From contig MU001494.1 in NCBI GenBank assembly GCA_010093485.1, positions 2,573,937 to 2,637,936 on the forward strand: a stretch of 64,000 nt of DNA, in the 5' to 3' direction. The first letter of the stretch is position 1; every line of letters begins with the position of its first letter. Under the pieces are notes generated by a model. It was not told the origin of the DNA and made no database searches. It saw only the letters and a list, made by a program, of their open reading frames with translations. Shown here one piece after another: positions 33,144 to 44,607 of this stretch. The DNA comes from Karstenula rhodostoma CBS 690.94. Its lineage: Eukaryota > Ascomycota > Dothideomycetes > Pleosporales > Didymosphaeriaceae. Position numbers and translations under genes: made by a program.

Positions 33144-35470
33144 CTACACACTCGATAACTCGATCTTTTTGTCATTATTTCCCTCCTGATAGTGTTCGAT
33201 ATGGGACTTTCCATCTGGCTGAATGGGACCGACATTTGCTCCGCCTTCCAGCAACGTCTTGACTATATCGTAATCACAAGTCCCGTTGATTGCGACCTCT
33301 AATGGCGACAGTAAAGAAGAAAGCGGGCTGCCGATTGGTCTTCCTTTGGCATTTGGGTTGGCTCCATGGTGAAGTAGAAGCCGCACTATGTCTAGTTTTC
33401 CGGTTTCGACAGCGGCAATGAGTGGGCTGCCAGATGCACTCGGGTCGGCGCCTAACTCGATGAACAAATCGCACATTTTCCATTCTGCTTTTCCTCGTAT
33501 CAAGTATTGAAGCGACTCTTTGTGGACAGAGAAACCGTGCGCATTGAGTTTGCGTACGATAGTGAAATGGTTGTTGGTGCCCGCGGCCAAGACAGGACAC
33601 CCAAGATGGAAGTCCAACGTGGTGTTGGTCCTTTGTGCATATACTCCTTGACGCAGTAGCACATCTACGACACCAATATATCCTGCATTCGCAGCCAGAT
33701 ATAGAATCTTTTGTGGCATCCTTCCATGTGCTGTCGCCTCGCTGCGATCCAAGGTGGCTTCGGAAAGAACCGTCTGTTGTCGGTCAGACTCAATGTGATC
33801 CAGTACAATCGGTAAGTTGTATAATGTGGAGAGCACTGATAGGACGCTCGTCCCAAGACCGATAGACGCATCCTCGGAAGACCAGGTTGCAGGACCGTGA
33901 TACAGGTTCTCAAGGATACCAGGCAGCTCTGATTGCAAGAGGTCCACCCAAATTGTTTCCTTCCTCAATACTGGCTGTAAGTGAGAAATGAAAGTCCTCG
34001 GAAACTCTGCACCTCCTTTTTTTGCTATTGACGCATGCGCAAATGCATGATTCAATGCGTACACCACAGCATCTCGCGATCCTTCACCCATGGTATTCTC
34101 CGCGGGTGAAGTGTCCCAGTCTGCATCTAGTCTGTTAGAGAATCTGTGTGTGCTATCATTGATATAAGCAACACAAGCCTCTCCCAACTGACCGTGTGAA
34201 TCTTTAACAGTATGGTATCTCGAGACCAACGTACTGTCGAGAATGCGGAATCCCTCCTTAAGTAAGAAGTCTTCCACACTCGCGTGGACCAGTGCAATTC
34301 CGCCGCCGCCGCCGCCCTTATCGTCGTAGTCGTCGTGCTTGTCAAGACAAACAAGGCCACCTGACAATATCTTCACCTTATACTCCATCATTTCATCGTT
34401 CAGTATAAAGATGGAGTCTGCATTATCTCTCGATCCACATGGTAAGGTGTTCAAGTGAGGCTCGAAGTTCATGAAAGTTCGTAAGTTGCCAATCGAAAAC
34501 CTCGGTCGAACACTAGAGAACGTGCTCGCGATGTGGAAACTCTCACTAATTTCATTTGGCCCTTTTCCTGGTGTTTCCCAGAAGCATGCCCACTGTAGAA
34601 GTTTCAGTGATTGAGCTGCGTGTTTGCCGCGGAGTCGTTGCAATATCTCCCGGTACAGCGCAGTAAGTCTCTCGGGGAGTTTCCTCAACCTGAGAAGCAC
34701 TTCCTCAGTGGGGTAACCTTGATCGATATCCTCAATGACCTGATCAAAAACCAGAATAGCCCATAGAAATATCCCGTTGTGACGCATACCGATATCGTTG
34801 ATCATGTCTCGAGCGGTATGTGGCAGGTTATCTGAAAAGTGTCCACGAAAGGCCGAATCCACGTATCGCATGATATCGTCATGGTTCTCCTCTTGTAGAT
34901 CAATGGATAGACTCGGGCCGTAGTTTTGTATTCCATCTTCTCGGCAGCTGTAGCACAAAAGCAACTTGCTCTTGAGATGAACGTTTTGGAACGCCTTCCC
35001 CAAATGGTTTTTTTTTTGGTGTTCCTGAACAACCTGAAAATATGCGTTGCGTCATCTTTACTGCAATCGTCTAACCCATCGATAAAGACTACGATGTCAG
35101 CGACCTCGAGCACTTCTTTCGGGGATTTCTCAAAAAGCTGTAACGACTTTTCAGTTCCCCATATAATCTTTTCCCAGTGGGATACGACGAAGTTCATCAA
35201 GATCGATTTCCCTGCCCCAGGTGGACCACGAATCCAGAGACATTTTGGATCCGAATTCTCCCACCCGTGGTATGCGCCGTGACTGAGAACCCACTGGCAG
35301 GTTCCTGTAGCGTGAAGCTGAATACTCTCACGTCTGAGATTGATAGCGTTGAACCAAAGCGATTGTAGACACTCCAGTACATCGTCGAGAATCTTGTGTC
35401 CAATCTGCGATCCGATGTCGACGATATTATCGAGCTTTTCCCAGAGCGTTCTGCTGTTCCTGTCGAGAAT
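33144..35470 (-). CDS. NACHT-ankyrin (NLR-like, STAND) protein with apparent frameshift
   Basis: Two overlapping minus-strand frames together form one NLR-like protein. The N-terminal frame has the lead-in ECLQSLWF, then WVLSHGAYHGWE, the Walker A GPPGAGKS (35204-35227) and the Walker B VVFIDGLDD (near 35085). The second frame continues with LLCYSCREDGIQNYG, HDDIMRYVDSAF, the post-NACHT helical region, and at least three ankyrin repeats at the C-terminus (LYLAANAGYIGVVDVLLRQG, PLIAAVETGKLDIVRLLLHHGANPNA, PLEVAINGTCDYDIVKTLLEGGANV). The frames switch at an A10 run (35008-35017); A9 would restore the phase, so this is a homopolymer frameshift or a sequence error. The true start is not found: there is no in-frame Met before the P-loop, and a splice acceptor near 35450 is possible. 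Such proteins act in fungal non-self recognition. Confidence 0.7.
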
Positions 35471-35485
35471 TTAGTCGCGGAGGAG

Positions 35486-35788
35486 ATGGCGGAGTTCGAG
35501 GACGTAGCTCTTCCGGTTCTGCAGCTGATTAGCCACCACGAGGAGGATACTGTCATGGAAGACGCTGCATCGGCAGAGATGAAGAAACGTGAAGAGGGAG
35601 GACATAGATTCGACAAATTCCATGTAGAGGGCTTGGAAGGCCTACAATATCTAGCTGGCGACGATGTCGGATTTGGAGCTACTCGATCAGGAGGCGGGAG
35701 CGCGTACACAAACTTTAAGATCCGTGGGTCAGGTAAAGTACATACTGGCAACAAATATCACGGGCAGACACCAGAGCATGAAGATTGA
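35486..35788 (+). CDS. Short ORF with two HET-s-like amyloid-motif repeats
   Basis: An ATG at 35486 gives 100 aa. The open frame extends further upstream to 35369 without another ATG. The N-terminal half is acidic. The C-terminal half has two similar units: GHRFDKFHVEGLEGLQYLAG and, after a Gly/Ser linker, TNFKIRGSGKVHTGNKYHG. Both follow F-x-V/I-x-G ... G-N/D-x-x-x-G, as in the paired repeats of HET-s-related amyloid motifs and in linkers of some fungal NLR-like proteins. The start lies almost head to head with the NACHT-ankyrin gene, like HET-S and NWD2 gene pairs. No HeLo domain is seen upstream, because the opposite strand there carries the NACHT domain. Classification is by eye. Confidence 0.45.
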   Translation: MAEFEDVALPVLQLISHHEEDTVMEDAASAEMKKREEGGHRFDKFHVEGLEGLQYLAGDDVGFGATRSGGGSAYTNFKIRGSGKVHTGNKYHGQTPEHED

Positions 35789-37144
35789 GACAAAGATGAA
35801 CGCGGTGGTCACAGTGGTAGGTGCGGGGTAAGACTTTGGTTTGGATATAATAGCATTCTTGAGTCGTATATTTTTATGTTATCCGTTTCATATGGAAATT
35901 TTGTGAAAGTGCTACAGAAAGAAAGCTCGTGTCATACAGTGCTCATCTGTCATGTTCGAAAGTCAAGGAAAAGCTGGTTAAAAAAAATTAATACTTTGCG
36001 CGCATCACACTTTCGTCCTAGCTTTGACGCGCTGCATTACCGCTAAGTAATGTTGACATCTTGACTTGACTGGCATTCATCTGAAGTCGTTTAAAACCAA
36101 AGATTTTAAAATCTTGTCATTACTTCCCAATGTGATACTTTGCGCGCTTTTGCAAGCCGTGGCAAAACTTGATATTACTACCAAATATCAACATTACCAC
36201 CCTATGTAGAAAAACGATATAAACCCCTAAAAAGGTACTCACTCCTATAAAGACTAAGATTTTGTGGAATGATGGAAATGACATTTGATAATAATGCAGC
36301 CTACCAAATTTAAGACGAAAGGTGTGGGTGGCGCCCGAAAAATATCATCGAAAGGTTTGTCCCAAGATTTCCCCCGATCTTCGAATATGATAGATATGCC
36401 CTTTCGAATATCTCTTCCAAAGATCTCGGGCATACACTTGCCTCGGCAGTTATCGCATATTCCTCGTTGGAAGCAATTGTCTATGTCACCGCCACATGTC
36501 ATCGCCACACCTCATCCCATCGCCCCACCAGCAACTTCAAAAGCGACCTTACCCCGTTTATCCCTTCCCATGACAACCACAACATCCTTTCTACACCCTA
36601 CCAATGCCTGCTTGAAACCCAAAGCGCAGATCCAAGATTAGTACCACAACCAAATACATATCTAAACACCTTCCAACCCCAATCAGAAGTAGACCTCCAA
36701 ACCCCACAAACAGATGCAGAATCCTCTGACCAGAAAAAAATCTCCACACGCATCTCACAGCGCAGTCTAGGATTAGTCCGACCTAAGCACCGTGCATCCA
36801 GTCCATACACCCGCACAATCTCACGTGTTCAAAGCTCCACCTGTACCGTACAAAAACATCCCTGGAAACGATAGACGAAAAAACGAACGAGGAGAGACCT
36901 CCGTATTCATACAGCTCGCTCAAAACGAATAACAGAGCGAAGTAACCGCCCACCCAAACGTAACGTCGTAAGTAAAATATACAATGTGCCCACTTCATCT
37001 CGCGGCATCCTTACCCCCTCCTCTTCCAATCGAGCCTTTGCAATATACATTGACCAATACACAGCAGGGCCATCCGCTGCTTGCCAAGCGTCTGCGCATT
37101 ACCCCTAACCATCAACACCAGAGCCCTCATTCATCATTGCCACG
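35789..37144. other. Intergenic with a repeated 13-mer
   Basis: AT-richer spacer. ATACTTTGCGCGC occurs twice (35991-36003 and 36135-36147). TATA-like sequences lie near 36219 and 36245. Short ATG frames at 36294 (plus) and 36508 (minus, Cys-containing) have no recognisable motifs and are not called. Confidence 0.45.
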
Positions 37145-40100
37145 TCACTGCCCACCATTCATCGCATTCCCATTAAACCCACTTGTTCCATGTCCCCCAT
37201 CATCGCCCCCAAGATCAGGTAGCACGCCGTTCATGCTGATCCCTTCTTCGTACCCGCTAGTGAAGCCACCTGTGCCCGTCATATCTGCCCAGTCCCACTC
37301 GAGCGTCATAGGCATCTTCCACGGATCATGCGGCACGTTGTTGTACGTCTGGTCGAAGGTGGTGCCCATGGACATGACGCCGTCCATAGAGGTCATGGGC
37401 ATGTGCACGGAGTGGGAGGATGTGTGCGGGAGCATGGAGGTGTGGAGGGAGGGGGAGAAGTTGGCGGAGAGATGGGAGGGTTGTTGGAGGTTAGCGTGGG
37501 AAAAGTTGGGAGAGAAAGGGAAGGGCTGGGTGATGTCAGTATGTGTTGTGGTAGAAAGAGGAGGGACATACCTCGCTAAATCCGTGGAAATCCGGGTTGA
37601 AAATCATTGTTTGGTCCTGCTGTGGATTCGGTTGCGGGCTTGGGTTGGGCTGGGGCGGTGATTGCGGTCCGTTCCGGCTGGTGGAAAGTAGTTCGCGCTC
37701 TGTGGCAGCAATCTCTGCATCCTGTTCGCTGTCGCCTTGCTTTCGCTTGCGTCTTGATGCATGCTCGCGGTCCGCTTTGTCCAGGACGATCGCCGCTATA
37801 CGCTCGAACTCGGTACATACGCTCAACATCCGCTTCACGCTTCCATTGCCTTGCTCGTTCTTGACCAAGCTCAAGAAGCTGACAACAAGCTTCATGAGCT
37901 TGAGATCTGATCTTGAGCGCGTATCTTGAGGGTTCTGCAAGATGTTTGCGAAGAGAGTGACGAGCGCTGTGACAGGGAAGTAGATTACGAGCCAAACGCA
38001 AGACTGGTCTCCTTTGGGGATGTACTTGAGGAGATGTATCGATGCTCGTGCCGCCTGTACGCAGAGCTGGGCCGACATGAAGACGCGAGGGTTCAGAGGC
38101 CGCGCGTTGAGCCCTTGGATGGCGAAGTTGGAGAGACGACTCGTCCAATAGCCGTGATGGACGCTCATGCGATGGATGGTGGTTAAACAGTTGTAGTACC
38201 CTAAGTGAAGCGAAGCGACATGGAGTATAAGGGGTGTATGTGAGGCTTTAATGTCGTGCTCGGGTCTGTACTCGAGCGGGATCTCGTCTTTCCAAGTTTC
38301 TAGTTCCTTGTCAAGCTCACCAATAGTGTTGAGAAGCTCGCCGTCTGTTTGCTTTGTAGCTTTGACGGAGTACAATCGCTTGTATACGTGACTCTGGATG
38401 ATGGAAAAGGTGCACATCAGGCGGAACAGATTCATCTTGCCTTTACCGTCGGCTAGAGGGATATTGCCGATATTGTCTGGAGGGTCTTCACTGGGAAGCT
38501 CGACGTTCATGTCATCGTCATCTTGAATCGGCGGCCGACCAGATCGTAGGCAGATACTGTGAGTTGTTAGCGGACTCGTCGCATCCAACCATGCCAACGT
38601 ACTCTCTATCGAGCATATATGCTATCCAAAACACTCGCTTTCGTTGCTCGACTTCCGATGTGTTCAAATTGAATGCTAATCCCTTCTTGTGCAGTCCGAT
38701 ACTATGCGATAATCGGATAGCAGCTGCTACAAAGAAGTATGTTGGTTGGGGGTTGGGTGTGCCAAGAAGAAACAGACCCTATGGATCCATGTCAGTCACG
38801 TGAGCACGTTGAATCCATCAGGTACCGCTTACAATGCCGAGCAGTGCTTGCACACTAAGCAGGTCAGTGTTGCGCATGGTTAGTTCCACTTGCACGCTCA
38901 TAGCGTTCTTGAGATATTGCCATGCCTTCTCGTCTTCCTCTTGCGGTACCAGGTTGCTCATGACCCTCAGGCGATGGGCAAAGGCCAGTGCGACATTCAA
39001 GCTAGCCCACCATCCTGAACCCTCGTATGGGTCATTCGAATAGTGCTTGTCGACCAGATGCATGAATGTGGGCTCGTGGAACAGTGGAAACATGCAGTTG
39101 AAATTCTCAAAGTAGTCTTTAAGTAGAGAAAGCGCCTCGGCCTTGGGCGGAAGCTGTCGGTAAACGCGTCGCTTGAAGATGTCTTGGAACACATCTGGTC
39201 GCCATTGTATCCACTTGTTGTCCTCTACTGCGGCTGTCGATATCATGTCCTGGAAGGAGTCGTCTCCGGTCTTGTCGTTAACCCATTGTATGCCCTTTGG
39301 TGAAAAGATGGAAAACCCAGAGGATGATCCTGCTTTTGATTAGCGTTCTACTTGGCTAGAGTTATGGCAAGAAACCTACCAATGTAGCGCGTCTCTCCAC
39401 AATTATTTGTGACTAGCGAGCACATCATCTCCGCGAGCGCATCTTCGTCCTTCTCGGGCTTGCTGCCATTCTGCTGCTGCGGTTCCGGCGATGATGTGCC
39501 ACTCCGTGGGCTCGGTAGACCCGGCTGCGTAGCGGGAGTTCCTTCCCGCTGGTCCGCGGATGCATTCACCGAAGATGCTCTTCTTTGGTGCGGACTCGGT
39601 GCCCTTGGTGTCGCGCTCTGTCTGGCGCGGTCTGTCAACCGCTTCTCCAAGGTGGCCAGGTCGGTGCTGCCGTCGTCGTCTTCGGGGAGCACGCCCGAGA
39701 GGCGCATCAGCGACTCCATGCGAGCAAGGCGGTTCTCGAGGCCCTCGATGTATTTAGCGCTGCATGTGTCAGCCATGGATGGTTCCTTCCTTTGCAGGGT
39801 GCTGCGTACCCTTTTGGCGGCTGGCGCTTCTTCTCGACCTGAGTGAAGATGCACTCGGTCTTGTAGTTCAAGCAGTGGGTGCAGGCGGGCATCTTGCCGT
39901 CGCATTTGATCTTCTTCTTGCGGCACATGTCGCATGCCTGTAACAATCAGCACTCGCGTCCACCGGTCGGTCCTTCCCGTGCAGCGCGTACCCGTGCGAT
40001 CCTCCGCCTCTTGGGGTCGCCCTGGTCGTGGCCATCGTCCAGGTCGTCGGCGGAGAACATGGCTGCGGCCAGCGATGCGGGGATGGGCGAGCCATTCGAG

Positions 40101-40174
40101 GTCGTGTTCCCAAAGATGTGCTGTGGGGGGTTCATGAGCGGTGGCGCGGCGTAGAAGGCGTTGGTGTGATCCAT
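37145..40174 (-). CDS. Zn2Cys6 fungal transcription factor with Fungal_trans domain
   Basis: Seven exons: 40174-39992, 39937-39810, 39759-39380, 39329-38833, 38778-38603, 38556-37572 and 37525-37145. Introns are 46-55 nt and every junction keeps phase, giving 909 aa. The Zn cluster CX2CX6CX6CX2CX6C starts [13 protein letters not shown] at residue 63, preceded by the basic KRRRIAR. A linker and a short coiled coil follow ([20 protein letters not shown]). The middle homology region starts [19 protein letters not shown] and includes [19 protein letters not shown], typical of the fungal-specific transcription factor domain. The C-terminal 250 residues are Pro/Gln/Asn/Met/Gly-rich, a likely activation domain. 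It is a nuclear DNA-binding regulator binding CGG-type half sites; targets are unknown. The gene is divergent from the hydrolase at 40852. Confidence 0.9.
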
Positions 40175-40851
40175 GGCGGAGATGTATCGCGACTGCGGGC
40201 GGAGACGGGCGCGGCGTATCGTGTCAATTGGGGGCCTGGGCGGGCAGCTACGGAGTTTTGAGGGCAGAGTGTAGAGGGGTTGTCCAGGCGCTGAAACGCA
40301 GGCGAAGTGCAGCGGCCGGGGACGTGACTCTGAAATGCAGGCGGCGTTAAGGGACGACGCGCGCGACCTCGTCCGACGCTCCCGCTGTGCTTCGTAAGGT
40401 TGTGCTCAAAGTGGGAACGCGCCGCGCCCATAGAAAGCCACACACTGCAGCTCACGGGACGGTGCAGCGTTCCTTCTGTGTACCTGATGGGGCACATGAA
40501 ATCATCGGCAGCATCCGCCTCCACACCGGCCACCCTGCATCTCCTGCCTCCCGCACGTCGTCGCTGTCCGCTGTCTACGCGCCTGTATTCTTGTCCGGCC
40601 GAGAATAGACGGTATGGGAACCTTTTCCCTTTTCGTGCAGTAGCTCTTGGCGTGCCATAGGATGCGCCGCCGTCAAACCATGCTAACTTTATCCCACAGG
40701 CACAGCCACCCTCGCTTCCAACACCATCCTCGTCCCCTCGCAGCCCGTCCCATCTCAGTGTTGCTGAGTGTGCGGTTGGGGCACAGCTGGTAGACTAGGT
40801 AATCGCTCCAGCAAGATCCCGCGTTAACAAGTTAAAGGAACCCTGGGCACC
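40175..40851. promoter_or_regulatory. Divergent promoter region (Zn2Cys6 factor / alpha-beta hydrolase)
   Basis: 677 bp between two divergent start codons, so both promoters lie here. No TATA box or clear CGG-half-site pair was identified by eye. No ORF is supported. Confidence 0.4.
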
Positions 40852-42694
40852 ATGGCCTCCAAGTCTATGACAGCCGACGAGCTGCTCAAGCACCCAGAGT
40901 ACGAGCACACCATATGGGACCTCAAACCTACACAGGCCGGCAAAGTTGCCGTCGCCCAAGCCAGAGGCGGCCCTCTCAACATAGCCTACGAAGTCCACGG
41001 CCATGGCAACATCCACCTTGTCGTACGTCGATCCTCTCATTATTATTATCTTGACGCCCCCTCCATGTATAACGTCCTGCATATATTGCCGTCTGCGCAG
41101 TGGCCCGAAGAGGCACATCTTACCTGTGTATTTGTCACGCTGTGTATGATGCGCGCAGCCATCACTCTCCGCCAACTGACGACTGGCCAATACGCGACGA
41201 GTACGACTTGTTTCGTTTCAGTCGCATTGGCCGTCTCAAGTCGGCAGCCCCTACGTCTCAGTCTCATCACTACTGCATGTTCCACGCCCCTTTTTGACCA
41301 CATCACGGGTGACCACTGGGACTTCGTTCCCATCTCTACGTATCTGACTCGTGGAATGTAGTTTGTAATGGGCCTCGGTGGCATGAAGTATGCCTGGCAA
41401 CGGCAGACCAAAGACTTCGCCCATACACAAGGCGACAAGTACTCCGTCCTCACGCTTGACAACCGTGGCATCGGCGAGTCGGATAAGCCTTTTTTCCGCT
41501 ACTCGACCTCCGAGATGGCCAAAGATGTCATCGAGGTCATGGACCACGTTGGCTGGACGGGAAAGAGGGAGTGCCACGTTGTGGGGATCAGTATGGGGGG
41601 CATGATCGTGCAAGAGATGGTGAGTCCCTTTCTTATTTCAATCATTTCTCATCTGCTTCGACTGTGCTTCAGCATACGGGGTACTTTTACAAGCCCGGAG
41701 CCCGGATTGAATGCCATCCGGCCAGGCAGGTTGGAGTGGCTGAGGTTCGACCTGAGGCGATTATGAAGCAGATCACTTGGCAGTGAAACGCTTTCGCGTA
41801 TCAACGTGGGGACCCCTGCAATATAGCCGACGCTTGGCTATCCGCTCCGCTCCACCACTGGTCCGGGGGCACGTGGCGAACCCCTGCTCTTTTTGTCGCC
41901 TCAGCAATACAAGCTGTTATGCATGGCATGAAAGCTGACCATGACAGGCGATGCTGATACCAGAACGCATCTGCACCCTCTCACTCTTGTCGACAGGGGC
42001 TGGATTATTCCGAACAACAGTGAGTATTGATCCCCAATTGCTTTGAGCGAAATTTCCCTTGCAGGATCGTCAGCTACGCAGTGCAAACATTTCTGACGTA
42101 CCCTAGGGGTTCTTGGAAAACCTCTACGCTCGCGCCAATCTCTTCATCCCTAAGGCCATCGACATTCAAATCGAAAATGTGAAACGCAATCTATACACCC
42201 AGGAATGGCTGGATGCTCCGGACACACTAGAGCATGTTGTCAAGCCCTTTGCTACGAATGGCGATCGGTTTGCTGCAAACGAGCTGTGGAAGCGCACGCA
42301 TCCAGACTACTTCCAAAAAGGTGGCTTCATCTTGCAGGCAGCGGCGGCCTGGCTCCACTACAAGAGCCCAGAAGATCTCCAAAAGATTGCGAACACCATC
42401 GGCAAGAATCGCATTATGGTGGTGCACGGTACGGAAGATCGCATGATTACGTTTCCACATGGGGTCGTTGTCTGGCGAGGCTTGGAAAAGGGAGAGGGAC
42501 GAACCGGTAAGGAGAATTGGCTGGGTATCGAGGAAGAGAAGGATGTCTGGGAAGAGGGCGACGTCGAGAAGCACTTTATTAAGGGTCAAGGTCACGTGCT
42601 GCCGATTGAGATGAGAGAAGAGTTCAATAGCTGGTTCGAAAGCTTGATCAAGAGAGGCGAAGCATTGAACGAGAAGGAAGGTATCTCAAGGTAG
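40852..42694 (+). CDS. Alpha/beta hydrolase with two long introns
   Basis: Four exons, 40852-41022, 41362-41619, 41948-42019 and 42107-42694, all phase 0, giving 362 aa. The exon ends were chosen so that HLV joins FVMGLGGMKYAW, and IVQEM joins AMLIPERICTLSLLST. The nucleophile elbow is VVGISMGGM with Ser near 134. The acid is in VVHGTEDRM (Asp near 278) and the catalytic His in GQGHVLPIE (near 330). The oxyanion-side VMGLGG and LDNRGIGESDKP are typical of the fold. Introns 1 and 2 are 339 and 328 nt, against 45-75 nt elsewhere in the window. No signal peptide is seen, so it is probably cytosolic. The substrate is unknown. Confidence 0.85.
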
Positions 42695-43236
42695 GCGCAT
42701 GCCTAGCCGTCTTTGACGAACTGCTTCTGTCCATTCAGCGGCTCTGCGACTACCCATAGAACACGCCATGTTAGACCGTCGCATTATCTACAGCAGAATA
42801 TCACGAGTTTCCCAATCGTTGGAAGCGCCTATATTGCCGCATTTCAACAACAGCTGCAGAAGCAACCAGTGGAAAGGAAGTCCTCTACGCGTTAACATTC
42901 ATTCCCAGTTATCATTCGCGTCACCTTCTGGACCCACCATCAATTGCTCCCAGATAAATGCCGACTGCCGATCTCCCCCTCGCCTTTCGAATACTGCAGC
43001 ACTATCGACTATGCGTGTCCGCGCTCTAGACATGCTATCAGATTGCGGCTAAATCTCGAAGAATTCACATGCAGGGTCCAGCGAACCCGCGATATTAAAA
43101 ATGTGGGGGATGGGGAACAACAATGCGTCGCATTTATTCCCTTCACTCTCCACAAAATCCAGCATAACCCACGGGTGCCCGCACGAGGCCGTCGCTGCTA
43201 CCAACACTCTTCAACCACACAAGATAGCAAACAACC
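42695..43236. other. Intergenic
   Basis: Hydrolase 3' flank and promoter of the DUF8021-type gene. Nothing specific recognised. Confidence 0.45.
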
Positions 43237-44105
43237 ATGGTCCCCCACCACCCCCTCACCCTCCTCTCCCTTGCCGCCACCACCGCCGCCGCCTGCCCCC
43301 GCTCCACCCTCCAGTCCGCCACCACCGCTCTCCTCACCGCCCAAACAGCCGGAAACCCCTCCGCCCTCCCCCTCACCCCAAACACAACATACCTCGAAAA
43401 CGACGCCGCCCTCCCCCTCTCCTCCTCCGTCCTCACGACCCCCCTCCCCATCGACCTGTCCCGCTCCCTCCACGACACCACCCTCTGCGCCACCTTCACC
43501 GAAATAATCGCCGCGACCGCGCCACACCCGTATGTCCTCATGACGCGCATGCTATTCACGGCGGACGGGGCCAGCATCACGCGCATCGAGAACGTTGTCG
43601 CAGATAAAGGGGATTGGCTGTTCAACGCGCAAGGGAGTCTGAGCAATGCGAAGAAGGAGGTCTGGGATGTAGTTCCTGAAGCGAAGCGGGATACGCGGGA
43701 GGTGATTCGGGCGGCGGGGGATGCGTATTTGGATAGTTGGGCGAATGGGAAGGTGAGCGTGCCGTATGGGAGTCCGTGTGCGAGGCTGGAGGGCGGGAGC
43801 TATACGACGAATTGTAAGATGCCTGAGTTTCCGAAGGAGTTTAAGGATGCGGGGGGGTGAGTTGCCTTTTTTTGTTGGTACTTGGACTGTGGACGTGGTT
43901 GCTGACGCTGCCCCTTAGCGCGAAGAACCGACGCTATGTCATCGATGAGGAGGTCGGGGGTGTAGATATCTTCAATGACTTCCCGTTTTTGGATCCGAAG
44001 AAGCCGAATGGGACGGCTAGTACGAATTTTGTGAGGGTCGAGGGCGGGAAGATCAGGTATATTCATGAGGTTACTATTTGTACGCAGAATAATTGTGCGA
44101 GGTGA
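43237..44105 (+). CDS. Secreted DUF8021-type protein
   Basis: Two exons, 43237-43856 and 43919-44105 (62-nt intron, phase 2), giving about 268 aa. The ATG has A at -3. An N-terminal secretion signal (MVPHHPLTLLSLAATTAAA) is followed by CPRSTLQSA. The sequence has the family words SLHDTTLCATFTEI, VADKGDWLFNA, KRDTREVIRAAGDAYLDSW, PYGSPCARLEGG and RRYVIDEEVGGVDIF, and it ends in a Cys pair (CTQNNC). I recognise this as the DUF8021-type secreted protein common in Dothideomycetes and Eurotiomycetes. The function is unknown. The exon 1 start is very C-rich in third codon positions. It is probably extracellular or cell-wall associated. Confidence 0.85.
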
Positions 44106-44607
44106 TCAAGGAATGTGTGGGGGAAACAACTGTTTGAATATTGAAGAGATCAGTATCCCCTGTGCGGGTGACCGACACAATACAAGTCTTCTACTTGAAT
44201 GATCGCTTCCAGGGTTTTGAAATCATCGCTTATTGGCTTGCCACTTCCCTGCCTTCCACCACTGCTTTCACGCATAGGATCAAAGCCCTTTTTGGTTAGC
44301 CTTTTCACAGGCTATGGACGCGCCTTAGCCACCTTTTTGGTCCCTTTGCGCATGGGCAAAGCACAATGCCTTCTTACCACCACCCCCCCTCAAAAAAATT
44401 TCATTGATCCAACCCACCTCTCAGTGATCATGTACAATATAGGATCGAAATCCTAGTGTAAACACTTCACTTGGCGGCTTTCAAGATTCGTGACCACCCA
44501 AGCCCCATGATACCGCTGTAGTTCTTTCCATCGCCTGGGTAGGATATAGTAACCTTGATGTGGGAAACGCCATCCAACAGACGAAGGAAGCCTTAAGTCT
44601 TCCACCC
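44106..44607. other. Intergenic
   Basis: Convergent spacer between the DUF8021-type gene and R1. Nothing recognised. Confidence 0.45.

Noticed and set aside
35369..35485. Upstream extension of the amyloid-repeat ORF as coding
   Set aside because: No ATG is available and the opposite strand carries the conserved NACHT lead-in here, so only the part from 35486 is called.
36254..36874. Overlapping frames on both strands, including a Cys-containing 84-codon minus frame
   Set aside because: No family words or splice partners; coding status cannot be supported.
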